Positions 1 to 9,123 are shown, counted from the first letter of the stretch. The stretch is DNA of 64,000 nt from CADEDH01 sp041394285 (GCA_041394285.1 JAWKIL010000001.1:812504-876503); one strand, 5' to 3'. The notes: generated from the letters alone by a model not told the origin. Program-made: numbers and translations.

Positions 1-648
1 GCCGGTGGCGGCTCCGTGCGGCCCGGCCGCCTCTACCGTTCCGAGACCCCCCAGCTGATGACGCCGGCCGACGTCGCCCGGGCGGTGGGGGAGCTGGGCG
101 TCACCCGGGTGATCGACCTGCGGGGCCCACGGGGCCGAGGGTCGGGGCCGTTGGGAGCCGACGGCCGGGGGCTGGTCATCGACTACTTCGAGCTGGCCGG
201 CGGTCATGACGCGCAGGACGACCTGACGCCCGACGGCTTCCTGCCCAACCAGCTCGGGCTGGGCCCATCGGTGGTGGGGATGGTGCTCGAGGAGCTGGTG
301 GCAGCGGAGGGGGCCACCCTGATCCACTGCCACACCGGCAAGGACCGGACGGGTTACATGGTGGCCATGATCCTGGCCGTGCTGGGCGTCCCCGACGCCG
401 AGATCGTGGCCGACTACTGCCGATCGATACCGATCTTCGACACGATGCTGGCCAACCTGGCGGCCGCCGGGCTGGCCGTCACCGACGACGCGCCGGCCTA
501 CGCCCGCCACGCCCCGTCCCCGGTGGGCGTCACCGCCATGCTCGAGCGGATGCGGGCCGGGTGGGCGTCGGCCGACGACTACCTGATCGCCCACGGCGTA
601 CCGGCGGAGTTGCCGGCCCGCGCCCGTAGCGTGCTCATCACGGCCTGA
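1..648 (+). CDS. Tyrosine/serine protein phosphatase, 5' end outside the window
   Basis: This is a low-molecular tyrosine phosphatase of the Y_phosphatase3 type, which removes phosphate from phosphotyrosine or related substrates through a cysteine-phosphate intermediate. The active-site loop HCHTGKDRTG is visible, with the nucleophilic Cys at bases 328-330 and the CX5R spacing intact. The reading frame is open from base 1. The residues before the first GTG (base 16), AGGGS, continue into VRPGRLYRSE, which in this family normally follows an N-terminal NFRDLGG-type segment. The gene therefore almost certainly begins upstream of the window. The protein ends shortly after a helical segment typical of the family. 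Its physiological substrate cannot be read from the sequence. Confidence 0.88.
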   Translation, partial: AGGGSVRPGRLYRSETPQLMTPADVARAVGELGVTRVIDLRGPRGRGSGPLGADGRGLVIDYFELAGGHDAQDDLTPDGFLPNQLGLGPSVVGMVLEELVAAEGATLIHCHTGKDRTGYMVAMILAVLGVPDAEIVADYCRSIPIFDTMLANLAAAGLAVTDDAPAYARHAPSPVGVTAMLERMRAGWASADDYLIAHGVPAELPARARSVLITA

Positions 649-658
649 CTGGAACCGG

Positions 659-678
659 CCGGCCCTCCGCCGGGCCGG
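659..678 (+). terminator. GC-rich hairpin after the phosphatase gene
   Basis: A perfect 7-bp stem, CCGGCCC (659-665) pairing with GGGCCGG (672-678), encloses a 6-nt loop and starts 11 bases after the phosphatase stop. There is no clear T-run, so a terminator role is an inference from position. Confidence 0.4.
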
Positions 679-779
679 GCCACGGGACGAGGCCACGGGC
701 AAACAACCCGGTTGGTGGCGCCGTCCGGGCAAACTGACTACATTCACGACGCCGCGACGCTGACGGAGGCCACGTTCCC

Positions 780-1937
780 ATGAAGACCAGCACCGACCGC
801 ATCCTGACCACTCACGTAGGCAGCCTGGGTCGCCCCACGGAGTTGCTCGACGTGCTCCGGGAGCGAGAGAACGGGCGCCCCCACGACCCGGCCCAGCTGT
901 CGCAGCTCATCAAGGACGCCGTGGCCGATCGGGTGGCGCACCAGGTCGAGACGGGGATCGACATCGTGACCGACGGCGAGATGTCGAAGACGAGCTTCCT
1001 CGACTACGTGAAGGACCGGCTCGCCGGGTTCGAGATCGACGACGCCCCGAGCCGGGGCATGGCCCCCACCTGGCAGGCCGAGTACGACATGTTCCCCGAG
1101 TACTACGAGGGCTACCTCAAGAAGTACTCGGCCACCGTGGCGCCCCTGCGCCGCATCAAGTGCACGGGCCCGGTGAGCTACGCCGGCCACGAGGCCCTGC
1201 AGACCGACATCGCCAACCTCAAGGCGGCGGTGGCCGGCAAGGACGTCACCGAGGTCTTCATGCCCTCGTCGACCCCCAGCGCCTACGGCCGCAACGAGCA
1301 CTACGCCTCGGAGGACGAGTTCCTGGAGGCGGTGGCGAACGCCATGCGGGAGGAGTACCTGGCCATCATCGACGCCGGCTTCATCCTCCAGGTCGACGAT
1401 CCCGGGCTGATCGACACCCTGGCCGATCCCCACAAGCCGGTGGAGGAGCGGGTCAAGGAGGCCAACCAGGCCATCGAGACCCTGAACCACGCGCTGCGGG
1501 ACATCCCCACCGAGAAGATCCGCCACCACACCTGCTACGGCCTGAACCACGGCCCCCGCCTCACCGACATCCCCCTGCGGGAGGCGGCCCCCTACATGTT
1601 GCGGATCCGGGCCGGCGCCCATTCCTTCGAGGTGTTCAACCCCCGCCACCAGCACGAGTGGAACATCTGGGAGGACATCAAGCTCCCCGAGGACCGCATC
1701 CTCATCCCGGGCTTCCTGGGCCACGCCAACAACTACGTGGAGCACCCCGAGCTGATCGCCGAGTACATCGTGCGCTACGCCAACATCGTGGGCCGGGAGC
1801 GGGTGATCGCCGGCGCCGACTGCGGTTTCTCCAGCCGCGCCTCCTACGCCCCCGAGGTGCACCCCACCGTGGTGTGGGAGAAGTTCAAGGCGCTGTCGGA
1901 GGGCGCGGCCATCGCCAGCCGGCAGCTCTGGAAGTAG
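780..1937 (+). CDS. MetE/UROD-fold zinc methyltransferase-like protein
   Basis: The protein (385 aa) matches the catalytic half of cobalamin-independent methionine synthase and starts with the typical phrase TTHVGSLGRP. The zinc-site pattern is present as H250-T-C252, with a distal Cys at 348 in the GADCGF motif. Full MetE is about 750 aa, so this is a single-barrel paralogue. Such proteins move methyl or alkyl groups between thiols. Epoxyalkane:coenzyme M transferase belongs to the same superfamily and is an alternative reading. The substrate is not determinable here. A GGAGG lies about 12 bases before the ATG, and a TACATT box about 40 bases upstream could be a -10 element. The MFS gene follows after 9 bases, suggesting co-transcription. 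Confidence 0.8.
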   Translation: MKTSTDRILTTHVGSLGRPTELLDVLRERENGRPHDPAQLSQLIKDAVADRVAHQVETGIDIVTDGEMSKTSFLDYVKDRLAGFEIDDAPSRGMAPTWQAEYDMFPEYYEGYLKKYSATVAPLRRIKCTGPVSYAGHEALQTDIANLKAAVAGKDVTEVFMPSSTPSAYGRNEHYASEDEFLEAVANAMREEYLAIIDAGFILQVDDPGLIDTLADPHKPVEERVKEANQAIETLNHALRDIPTEKIRHHTCYGLNHGPRLTDIPLREAAPYMLRIRAGAHSFEVFNPRHQHEWNIWEDIKLPEDRILIPGFLGHANNYVEHPELIAEYIVRYANIVGRERVIAGADCGFSSRASYAPEVHPTVVWEKFKALSEGAAIASRQLWK

Positions 1938-1946
1938 CCGGATCCC

Positions 1947-3380
1947 ATGGCGCCGGCGGCCTCGGGCCCGGGGGCCCGGCTGGCTCTGGCCTCGGCCACC
2001 GGCGCCATGCTCCTCATCAGCTTCGTCACCACCGCCACCAACCTGGCCGTACCGGCGCTCGAGGCGCAGTTCACCGGTCGGCCGCTGGCCACCGTGTCGT
2101 GGGTGGTCTCCGCGTTCAACGTGGCCCAGGTGACCCTCATGCTGGTGGGTGGCCGCCTGGCTGACCGGCGGGGCCGGCGGGGCGTGTTCCTCACCGGGCT
2201 GGTGGTGTTCGCGGTCGGCGCCCTCGCGTCGTCCCTGTCGCCCACCCTGGAGCTGCTGATCGCCGCCCGGGTCGTGCAGGCGGTGGGAGCGGCCCTCGTG
2301 TTGCCGACCTCGCTGGTTGCGGTGCTGCCCAGCTACCCGCCCGAGCGCCACGCCAGCGTCGTGTCCCTGTGGTCGTCCATGGGCACCGTCGGGGCCACCG
2401 TCGCCCCCACGATCTCGGCCGGTCTGCTGAGCGTCGGGGGTTGGCGGGTCGTGTTCGCCGTCGCCGCCCCCCTCGCGCTGCTGGCGGCGGCCGTGGGCCG
2501 GTCCACCCTGCCCGACAGCCGCCCGGACGTGTCGTCCGGAGGGACCACGCCCGGTCCGCTCGACGTGACGGGCGCCGTGGCCGGCACCCTGTTCGTCGGT
2601 GGCCTGGCCTTCGCCCTGGTCCAGGGGCGGGTGTGGGGCTACACCGCCCCGCCGGTGGTGGGCGCCGCCGTGTCGGCCGCGCTGGCCGCCGCCGTGTTCC
2701 TCGTCCGATCGCTGCGCCACCCCGAGCCCCTGGTCGACCTCCGCCTGCTCCGGGAGCCGACCTTCGCCGTGCCCGCCGCCGCCTCGGCCGTCCTGGCCGC
2801 GGCCGGTGCCGCCACCTGGTTCCTCTACCCTCTGTTCATGAGCCAGGAGTGGGGGTACTCCATCCTGCAGGTCGGGTTGGGCATGAGCCCGGGGGCACTG
2901 GTGATGGTCGGCGTCACCCTGCTCGCCGGCCGCATGGCCGACCGGTACGGGTACCGACGCCAACTGGTGCTGGGCTCGTGGCTGCCGGTGGCCGGTGTGG
3001 CCTGGATGGCCGTGTTCCTCCGGCCCGACACCACCTACGTCACCGGCTTCCTCCCCGGCACCCTCCTGATCGGGGTGGGTATGGGGTTGGTGGTGGGCCC
3101 GATGAACTCGGCCGCCCTGAGCGTCATCCCCAGCGCCTCCCTCGGGGCCGCCAACGCCGCCTTCAACACCCTGCGGTTCTTCGGCACCGCCCTGGGGGTG
3201 GCCCTGGCCGCCGCCGTGCTGGGCGACACCGCCGGAGCCGACCGGACCGCCGCCTTCCGCCTCGCCCTGCGGCTGGTCACCGTGGTCATCGCCGGCGCCC
3301 CGGTGGTGCTGGCCCTGGCCTATCCCCGCCGCTCCCGCCCTCGCACCCCGGCCCATGTCCCCGCCTCCGCTGCCGGCTGA
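1947..3380 (+). CDS. MFS transporter, DHA2 (EmrB/QacA) type
   Basis: This 477-aa integral membrane protein has about 14 predicted hydrophobic helices. It carries the MFS motif after helix 2 (GGRLADRRGRRG, roughly residues 69-80) and a motif-C-like glycine-rich helix 5. The size and helix number match the DHA2 drug:proton antiporter group, which exports hydrophobic compounds using the proton gradient. It starts 9 bases after the methyltransferase stop and its last 26 bases overlap the next gene, so the three genes probably form one transcript. No regulator is adjacent. The transported compound is unknown. Confidence 0.88.
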   Translation: MAPAASGPGARLALASATGAMLLISFVTTATNLAVPALEAQFTGRPLATVSWVVSAFNVAQVTLMLVGGRLADRRGRRGVFLTGLVVFAVGALASSLSPTLELLIAARVVQAVGAALVLPTSLVAVLPSYPPERHASVVSLWSSMGTVGATVAPTISAGLLSVGGWRVVFAVAAPLALLAAAVGRSTLPDSRPDVSSGGTTPGPLDVTGAVAGTLFVGGLAFALVQGRVWGYTAPPVVGAAVSAALAAAVFLVRSLRHPEPLVDLRLLREPTFAVPAAASAVLAAAGAATWFLYPLFMSQEWGYSILQVGLGMSPGALVMVGVTLLAGRMADRYGYRRQLVLGSWLPVAGVAWMAVFLRPDTTYVTGFLPGTLLIGVGMGLVVGPMNSAALSVIPSASLGAANAAFNTLRFFGTALGVALAAAVLGDTAGADRTAAFRLALRLVTVVIAGAPVVLALAYPRRSRPRTPAHVPASAAG

Positions 3381-4551
3381 CCAGCATCGGGACGAGACCG
3401 ACCGCTGGTTCCTGTCCCAGGGGGTACCGCATTTCATCGCCGGCTACAGCGCCCGGACCGATGTGTGGACCCGGGCCGTTCCGGCCCTGTCGGTGCTGTT
3501 CGTGCTCGGTGTGGTGGCCGAGCTCGGACTGGCCGCGGTCACCGGTCTCGGCACCTTCGTGGCCGGCATCGCCCTGGTCGTGGCCGTGTGGCTCGGGTTG
3601 AACCGGCTCCGGGGCCAGCCGGTGTTCGCCCTGCCCCGCCGGGTGGGACGCCTGGAGCCTCTGCTGTTCGTGGCCGTGCCGGCCGTGGTGTCCGCCGTGC
3701 GGAGCGACGCCTGGGTGGAACCGGTGGTCACCGCCCTGGTGGGCTCGGCCCTGCTGGGGGCGGTCTACGTCATCACCTCCTACGGACTGGTGGCCATCGT
3801 CCGGTTCGTGCTCGGCGAGCTCACCACCCAGCTGCGGTTGCTCGGCACGATCTCGTCGCGGGCCGTGCCCATGCTGTTGCTGATCACGATGACGATCTAC
3901 ATCACGGGTGAGACGTGGCAGATGGCGGCCCGGCTCAAGGGGCTGTCGTTCGTGGCCACGATCGGGCTGTTCATCCTGGTCGGAGGCCTGTTCCTGTGGA
4001 CCCGGGTGCCGGCGCTGATCGCCTCGGTGGAGCGGTTCGACGACTGGGCCGAGGTCGGCTCCCGCCTGGTCGGGACCCCCCTCGCCGGCGCGGTCCTCCC
4101 GATGGAGGGCGACCCCGAGGAGCCGCCGATCAGGCGGGGGGAGTGGTTCAACATGGCGGTGCTGGCGCTCGCCACCCAGGCGGTGCAGATCACGCTGGTG
4201 GCCGTGGTGGTGTGGCTCTTCTTCGTGCTCCTCGGTCTGGTCGCCATCCGCCCCGACACGGCCGAGCAATGGCTGGGGGCGCCGGCCCATCCGCTCCTCG
4301 GGGTGCTCTCGGTCGGCGAGTCGCGCTTCGCCGTGACGGAGGAGGGGCTGCGGGTGGCGGCGTTCCTGGCGTCGTTCGCCGGGCTGACCTTCACCGTCTA
4401 CCTGACCACCGACGAGGCCTACCGGCGGGAGTTCCGGACCGACGTGACCGACCGGATCCGCCAGCTGCTCGCCGTGCGCCTCGTGGACCGCCACCTGACC
4501 CACGGGTCCCTGCCGGCCGGCCGGGAGCCGGGATCCGCTACGACCGCTTGA
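3355..4551 (+). CDS. Uncharacterised polytopic membrane protein
   Basis: I do not recognise a named family. The 398-aa product has a hydrophilic N-terminus of about 35 residues, then roughly seven hydrophobic segments (near residues 37-56, 60-80, 104-120, 126-150, 168-182, 198-218, 268-292) and another near 338-355. A soluble loop lies around residues 219-265. The ATG sits inside the end of the MFS gene (26-base overlap in another frame), which suggests translational coupling and a possible accessory role to the exporter. The stop overlaps the end of the convergent LLM gene by 14 bases. Confidence 0.75.
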   Translation: MSPPPLPADQHRDETDRWFLSQGVPHFIAGYSARTDVWTRAVPALSVLFVLGVVAELGLAAVTGLGTFVAGIALVVAVWLGLNRLRGQPVFALPRRVGRLEPLLFVAVPAVVSAVRSDAWVEPVVTALVGSALLGAVYVITSYGLVAIVRFVLGELTTQLRLLGTISSRAVPMLLLITMTIYITGETWQMAARLKGLSFVATIGLFILVGGLFLWTRVPALIASVERFDDWAEVGSRLVGTPLAGAVLPMEGDPEEPPIRRGEWFNMAVLALATQAVQITLVAVVVWLFFVLLGLVAIRPDTAEQWLGAPAHPLLGVLSVGESRFAVTEEGLRVAAFLASFAGLTFTVYLTTDEAYRREFRTDVTDRIRQLLAVRLVDRHLTHGSLPAGREPGSATTA

Positions 4552-5377
4552 GGAGCTCGGCCCCGAGCGGTTCCACCTCGGCCGCCACGTAGGGGCCGCG
4601 CATGCTGAAGATCACCTGGTCGATGCCGAGCTCGCCCAGCTCGGCCGCCTTGTCGGCCAACGCCGAGGGGTCCGCCCCCGCCTCCCACGGCACGTGCAGG
4701 GTGCGGGCGATCTCGGTGTGATCGCGGCCGATCGCCTCGCAGTGGGCGATGAGCGCCTCGTTGGATGCCCGCCACGAGCTCACCGAGCCGAACCCGCCGT
4801 CCCAGCGCTGGGCCCACCGGGCCACCACCTTCAGCGTCCGCTTCCGGCCGCTGCCCCCGATCAGCAGGGGCGGGTGGGGGCGCTGCACCGGCTTGGGCTC
4901 GCACCGGGCGTCGGTGATCGTGAAGTAGCGGCCCTGGAAGTCGGTGACGTCCTGCGACAGGAGACGTACGATCACCTCGACGCCCTCCTCGAAGCGGTCG
5001 AGCCGCTCGGTGATCGTGCCCAGCTCCATCCCGTAGGCGTTCGACTCCTCCTCGTTCCACCCCGCCCCCATACCGAGGTCGAAGCGGCCGCCGGAGATGA
5101 TGTCGACCGTGGCCGCCATGTTGGCGGTCAGCGCCGGGTGGCGGTAGTGCATCCCGTTCACCATGCTCCCGAGCCGGATGCGGGAGGTGGCCTGGGCCAG
5201 GGCGGCCAGCATGGTCCAACTCTCGAGGCAGGGGCCGTGGGTGTCGCCCACCAGCGGGTAGAAGTGGTCGAAGTTCCAGGCCTGGGCGAAGGCGTCGCAC
5301 TCGTCGGTGGCCCGCCACACGTCGAGGAACTCCTGCCAGGTGCCGTGCTGGGGTGGGGTCTTCACTGCGTATTCCAT
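4538..5377 (-). CDS. LLM-class F420-dependent oxidoreductase
   Basis: The 279-aa product is a luciferase-like TIM-barrel protein. Visible family features are the N-terminal NFDHFYPL segment, the GMHYRHP/AATVDIISGGRFDLGMGAGW stretch, and the LIGGSGRKRTLK motif near residue 190. In actinobacteria this group usually uses coenzyme F420 for hydride transfer, but the substrate cannot be inferred. The ATG has a GGGAG sequence about 7-9 bases upstream. The gene is convergent with the membrane protein gene and overlaps it by 14 bases, leaving no room for an intergenic terminator. Confidence 0.85.
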   Translation of the reverse strand: MEYAVKTPPQHGTWQEFLDVWRATDECDAFAQAWNFDHFYPLVGDTHGPCLESWTMLAALAQATSRIRLGSMVNGMHYRHPALTANMAATVDIISGGRFDLGMGAGWNEEESNAYGMELGTITERLDRFEEGVEVIVRLLSQDVTDFQGRYFTITDARCEPKPVQRPHPPLLIGGSGRKRTLKVVARWAQRWDGGFGSVSSWRASNEALIAHCEAIGRDHTEIARTLHVPWEAGADPSALADKAAELGELGIDQVIFSMRGPYVAAEVEPLGAELLKRS

Positions 5378-5489
5378 CGACTTCTCCCGGGTGAAGAACG
5401 GATTGTGCTGGCTGGCGCTACGATGCCGCCATCGGCGCCGGGTGGGGGCACCTCACCCCCCGAAGCGTGCGGAGGGAACGGGGTCAAGC

Positions 5490-6527
5490 ATGTCCGCTCA
5501 GCCTTTCCATTGGACGGTCGCGGCGCCATTTTTCCAGTCCGACCACGATCGGTGGGTGTGCGACTTCGTTCCCGGCGGCCGTCACCGGTTCACCACCGTG
5601 CCCCGCCCGGGTGAGCACGGCAACTGGCACGCCCGCAAACGGCGCACCACGCCGCTGGCCCACTGGCGCCAGTACATGCAGCAGGGGCACGAGGCCCTGA
5701 CCCGCTCGGAGGGGGGCGTGATCACGATCATGCCCCAGCTGGCGGCCACCGTCGCCCTCCAGAAGCGGCTGGTCCGGCGCCCGATGCCGCTCGTGGCGTG
5801 GTTCTTCAACACCGAGCTGGAGGCCCGCCTCCGCCTGCGCGAGGCCCGCATCACCCTCCGGGCCGTCGACCGCTTCGTCGTCCACTCCACCCGGGAGATC
5901 GGCCTGTACGCCGATCTGCTCCACCTCCCAGCCGAGCGGTTCGCCTTCGCTCCGCTGCAGTACGGGGGCGAGCTGGCCACCGACCCGATCGACGAGGTCG
6001 AGCCGTTCGTGTTCGCCACCGGCTCCGGCTACCGGGACTACGGCACGTTCTTCCGGGCGGTGGAGAAGCTGGGCTACCGCACGCTGGTGCTGGCCGGAGA
6101 GCGGGCCCTCCGGGGGCTCACCCCGCCGCCGTCGGTGGAGATCCTCGACCAGATCCCCAAGCACGAGATCCATCGCCTGGTCCGCCGGGCCCGGGTGAAC
6201 GTGGTGCCCATGACCGAGGGGGGTGCCAACGCTGGCCTGGTGACGATGGTGGAGGCGTACCGCCACGAGCGGGCCATCGTGTCGACTTGGCGCCCGGGGG
6301 TCGAGGATTACGTGTTTCCCGGCCAGAACGCCCTGGTCCACGACCTGGGCGACGCCGACGGCCTGGCCCAGGCCATCGAGGCGCTGTGGACCGACGCCGG
6401 CCTGCGGGAAGAGCTCAACATCGGGGCCCGCAAGTGGGCGGAGGAGCACGCCACCGACGACGCTGCCGGCCGGTTGCTGGGCTTCCACCTCGACCAGCTG
6501 GCCGACGCCTTCAGCCACCGGGGCTAG
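5490..6527 (+). CDS. Glycosyltransferase, GT4-like
   Basis: The product (345 aa) has the two-Rossmann GT-B architecture. The C-terminal half carries the typical donor-site region EGGANAGLVTMVEAYRHERA followed by GVEDYVFPGQNALV and a helical cap. It should transfer a sugar from a nucleotide donor to an unknown acceptor. I chose the ATG at 5490 because a GGAGGG lies 13 bases upstream and homologous-looking sequence begins there. The frame is open further upstream but reads through non-conserved sequence overlapping the opposite LLM gene start. The upstream 112 bases contain no other feature I can support. The product may act in envelope or metabolite glycosylation. Confidence 0.8.
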   Translation: MSAQPFHWTVAAPFFQSDHDRWVCDFVPGGRHRFTTVPRPGEHGNWHARKRRTTPLAHWRQYMQQGHEALTRSEGGVITIMPQLAATVALQKRLVRRPMPLVAWFFNTELEARLRLREARITLRAVDRFVVHSTREIGLYADLLHLPAERFAFAPLQYGGELATDPIDEVEPFVFATGSGYRDYGTFFRAVEKLGYRTLVLAGERALRGLTPPPSVEILDQIPKHEIHRLVRRARVNVVPMTEGGANAGLVTMVEAYRHERAIVSTWRPGVEDYVFPGQNALVHDLGDADGLAQAIEALWTDAGLREELNIGARKWAEEHATDDAAGRLLGFHLDQLADAFSHRG

Positions 6528-6574
6528 GGTGGCGGCCGACCGACCGGGCCAACCCAGCACGAGGAGCGTCTCCG

Positions 6575-6997
6575 ATGGCCGATACCACCCCCACCCGCAC
6601 CCTCACCCTCGACGGTGCCCGTAAGGTGCTCGATGCCGCCCTGACCAGGGCCGGCGAGATGGGCATCGCCTTTTGCATCGTGGTCACCGACCCGTCGGGG
6701 GAACCGATCGTGTCGGCCCGGATGGACGGAGCGCCCCGGTTGTCGGCCGGGATCGCCGCCAACAAGGCGTTCACCGTCACCGGGTTCGGTGGTATGCCCA
6801 GCGGCAACTGGTGGCCGATGATCGCCGAGGAGCCGTCGCTGGTGCACGGGATCACCCACACGCCCCGGCTGATCATCTTTGGCGGCGGGGTGCCGATCCA
6901 CGCCGACGGTGAGCTGGTGGGGGCGATCGGTGTGTCGGGCGGCTCGGCCCAGGACGACACCCTGGTGGCCGAAGCCGGCGCCGCCGCCCTGGCCTGA
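6575..6997 (+). CDS. GlcG/HbpS-family protein
   Basis: The 140-aa protein belongs to the GlcG/HbpS fold. It has the opening LTLDGARKVLDAAL helix, the VVTDPSGEPIVSARMDGAP strand-turn, and the final GELVGAIGVSGGSAQDD motif. Members include haem-degrading or haem-sensing proteins and small proteins encoded in glycolate and aromatic catabolic operons. The exact function here is open. It starts 47 bases after the glycosyltransferase stop, with GAGGAG about 9 bases before the ATG. It ends before a strong palindrome shared with other intergenic regions of the window. Confidence 0.78.
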   Translation: MADTTPTRTLTLDGARKVLDAALTRAGEMGIAFCIVVTDPSGEPIVSARMDGAPRLSAGIAANKAFTVTGFGGMPSGNWWPMIAEEPSLVHGITHTPRLIIFGGGVPIHADGELVGAIGVSGGSAQDDTLVAEAGAAALA

Positions 6998-7028
6998 GCG
7001 GACCCGACCCGACCCAACCCAACTAGTC

Positions 7029-7075
7029 GATCTGTGGCGCCGGGCGCTGTATTCTGCGCGCTGGCGCCACAGATC
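7029..7075. repeat. Dispersed palindrome family A, copy 1
   Basis: Perfect 13-bp arms, GATCTGTGGCGCC (7029-7041) and GGCGCCACAGATC (7063-7075), flank a 21-base centre. The arms and centre recur at 18228-18274 and 50045-50093. This copy lies between two convergent genes and could terminate both, but the other two copies sit between divergent genes. Confidence 0.75.
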
Positions 7076-7083
7076 GTGGGTTT

Positions 7084-7872
7084 CTAGTCGATCATGCCGA
7101 AGCTGATCTGGCCCAGGGGACCGAAGTCGGCCACGAAGGTGTCGCCGGCCTTGATCGGATGGGCCCGGATGAACGAGCCCGACAGGACCGTGTGGCCGGC
7201 CTCCATGTGCACGCCGAACTCGTGGAGCTTGCGGGCCAGCCAGGCCACCGAGTTGATCGGGTTGCCCATGACGGCGGCCGCCGTGCCCGACTCCTCGATC
7301 ACGCCGTTCTTGTAGAGGGCGCCGCCCACGTGGCGGATGTCGACCTCGCCCAGCGCAACGGGGTTGCCGCCCACGATGATGAAGCCGCAGGAGGCGGCAT
7401 CGGAGATCGAGTCGACCACGCCGGGCAGGCCCCGCTTGGAGAACCGGCTGTCGACCACTTCGACCGACGGCAGGATGAACTCGGTGGCCCGCATCACGTC
7501 GACGGCGTTCACCGTGGGGCCGCCCAGGTCCGACCCGAGCACGAACGACAGCTCGATCTCCACCAGTGGCGTGTTGAGCGTGCTCATCGACACCTGGGAG
7601 CCCTCGTCGACGAACCAGTTGTCGAAGATGGTGCCGTAGTCGGGCTCGGTGGCCCCGGTGCGCTCCCGCATCGCCTTGGACGTGAGACCCACCTTGTGGC
7701 CCTTGACCACCCGGCCCATCGCCACCTTCTGGTCGGTGACCATCTGGCCGATGGCGTAGGCGTCTTCGATGTCCGCGCCTTCGTAGGTGAGGGTGATGGG
7801 CTCCATCCAGTTCCTGGTGAGCTCCGCTTGGACCAGGGCGGCGGCAGCCTCCCGCCGCTGTTCGTCGGTCAT
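7084..7872 (-). CDS. 2-keto-4-pentenoate hydratase / FAH-family decarboxylase
   Basis: The product (262 aa) is a fumarylacetoacetase-superfamily enzyme of the MhpD/DmpH type, which adds water to 2-hydroxypenta-2,4-dienoate or decarboxylates 4-oxalocrotonate in meta-cleavage pathways. Characteristic pieces are VVKGHKVGLTSKAMRE near residue 55, the metal-site strand VEIELSFVLG, and GNPINSVAWLARKL near the C-terminus. ATG 7872 was chosen. A GTG two codons upstream (7878) has better spacing (9 bases) to an AAAGGA sequence and may be the true start. The gene is divergent from the alcohol dehydrogenase gene. No partner meta-cleavage dioxygenase is in the window. Confidence 0.85.
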   Translation of the reverse strand: MTDEQRREAAAALVQAELTRNWMEPITLTYEGADIEDAYAIGQMVTDQKVAMGRVVKGHKVGLTSKAMRERTGATEPDYGTIFDNWFVDEGSQVSMSTLNTPLVEIELSFVLGSDLGGPTVNAVDVMRATEFILPSVEVVDSRFSKRGLPGVVDSISDAASCGFIIVGGNPVALGEVDIRHVGGALYKNGVIEESGTAAAVMGNPINSVAWLARKLHEFGVHMEAGHTVLSGSFIRAHPIKAGDTFVADFGPLGQISFGMID

Positions 7873-8014
7873 GGCCACGGCCAGGTTTCCTTTCGTCGGT
7901 CTGCCGGTGGGGGGAATCCGGCCCCGGCACGGTAGCTCCTCGGGCTCCCGGAGGCCAGAGGGGGGGAACGCCTGCCCCCAGGGCCGGAGGCTGGCGCCGG
8001 GGAACGTCCGTCGG

Positions 8015-8020
8015 TATGGT
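8015..8020 (+). promoter_or_regulatory. TATGGT -10 box for a leaderless start
   Basis: TATGGT ends 8 bases before the alcohol dehydrogenase ATG and no Shine-Dalgarno sequence is present. This is the arrangement expected for a leaderless actinobacterial mRNA. Confidence 0.5.
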
Positions 8021-8028
8021 CCTCCTCC

Positions 8029-9114
8029 ATGCGCGCTGCCATCTTCCGTGAGGTCAATGCGCCGATGGAGATCGGCGAGCTCGTCATCGACACCCCGGTG
8101 GACCGCGAGATCCTCGTCCGCACCGTGGCCAGCGGGGTGTGCCACAGCGACCTCCACATCCTGGAGGGCACGGTGATGGGTGGCCGCGGCCCCCTGGTGC
8201 TGGGCCACGAGGGAGCCGGCGTGGTGGAGGCGGTGGGACCGCTCGTGACCCACGTGAAGCCGGGCGATCACGTGGTCACCTGCCTGTCGGGGTTCTGCGG
8301 CCAGTGCGAGCAGTGCCTGTCGGGCCATCCCAACGTGTGCACGGCCAACCCCACGGCCCGTCCCCGGGGTGCCGCCCCCCGGTTGCGGGCGGGCGACGAG
8401 ACGGTGCGGGGGTTCCTCAACCTGGGCACGTTCGCCGAGCAGATGCTGGTGCACGAGAACTCGGTGGTGCGCATCGAGCCCGACATCCCGCTCGAGGTGG
8501 CCTGCCTCGTGGGCTGCGGTGTCCTCACCGGTGTGGGGGCGGCGCTGCGCTCGGCCCGGGTGGAGCCGGGCCAGACGGTGGCGGTGTTCGGCTGCGGCGG
8601 GGTGGGCCTGTCGATCATCCAGGGCGCCGCCATCGCCCGGGCCGGGCGGATCATCGCCGTCGACCGCCTGGCCGACAAGCTGGACCTGGCCCGTTCGCTG
8701 GGTGCCACCGACGTGGTCGACGCCACCGCTGGCGATGCGGTGGCCGCCGTGCGGGAGCTGACCGGGGGTCGGGGCGTCGACCATGCCTTCGAGGCCGTGG
8801 GGGTGCCGGCTCTGGTGCGCCAGGCGGCCGAGGTGCTGGCCGTGCGGGGTACCTGCACCATCGTGGGCGTGCCGCCCGACGGCTCGGTGTTCGAGATCCC
8901 CTACGGGGCGATCCGCCCCGAGTGCCGGATCCAGACGTGCCGCATGGGCGGCAACCGGTTCCGCTTCGACATCCCCCAGTACCTCGCCTTCTACCAGCAG
9001 GGCCTGCTCCGGCTGGACGAGATCGTCACCCGCACCATGCCGCTCGACGGGGTGAACGAGGCGTTCGAGCTGCTGCACCGGGGTGAGGGTGCCCGGACGG
9101 TCCTCACCTTCTGA
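8029..9114 (+). CDS. Zinc-dependent alcohol dehydrogenase
   Basis: This 361-aa medium-chain dehydrogenase oxidises an alcohol or reduces an aldehyde with NAD(P). The catalytic zinc pattern starts at GVCHSD and GHEGAG, and the structural zinc loop CGQCEQCLSGHPNVC keeps all four cysteines. The nucleotide-binding loop reads GCGGVGLS. The length and the SGFCGQCEQC region resemble class III/S-(hydroxymethyl)mycothiol-type dehydrogenases, but substrate assignment is not possible. The ATG lies 8 bases after a TATGGT box. The LLM gene follows after 70 bases and has its own strong ribosome binding site. Confidence 0.9.
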   Translation: MRAAIFREVNAPMEIGELVIDTPVDREILVRTVASGVCHSDLHILEGTVMGGRGPLVLGHEGAGVVEAVGPLVTHVKPGDHVVTCLSGFCGQCEQCLSGHPNVCTANPTARPRGAAPRLRAGDETVRGFLNLGTFAEQMLVHENSVVRIEPDIPLEVACLVGCGVLTGVGAALRSARVEPGQTVAVFGCGGVGLSIIQGAAIARAGRIIAVDRLADKLDLARSLGATDVVDATAGDAVAAVRELTGGRGVDHAFEAVGVPALVRQAAEVLAVRGTCTIVGVPPDGSVFEIPYGAIRPECRIQTCRMGGNRFRFDIPQYLAFYQQGLLRLDEIVTRTMPLDGVNEAFELLHRGEGARTVLTF

Positions 9115-9123
9115 GCGGGAGAA

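Noticed and set aside
16..18. GTG at base 16 as the true start of the phosphatase
   Set aside because: The frame is open to base 1 and the usual N-terminal NFRDLGG-type segment would lie upstream of the window.
744..3437. An 897-codon minus-strand open frame across the MetE-like and MFS genes
   Set aside because: It spans two real genes in antisense and is made of low-complexity Gly, His, Gln and Arg sequence.
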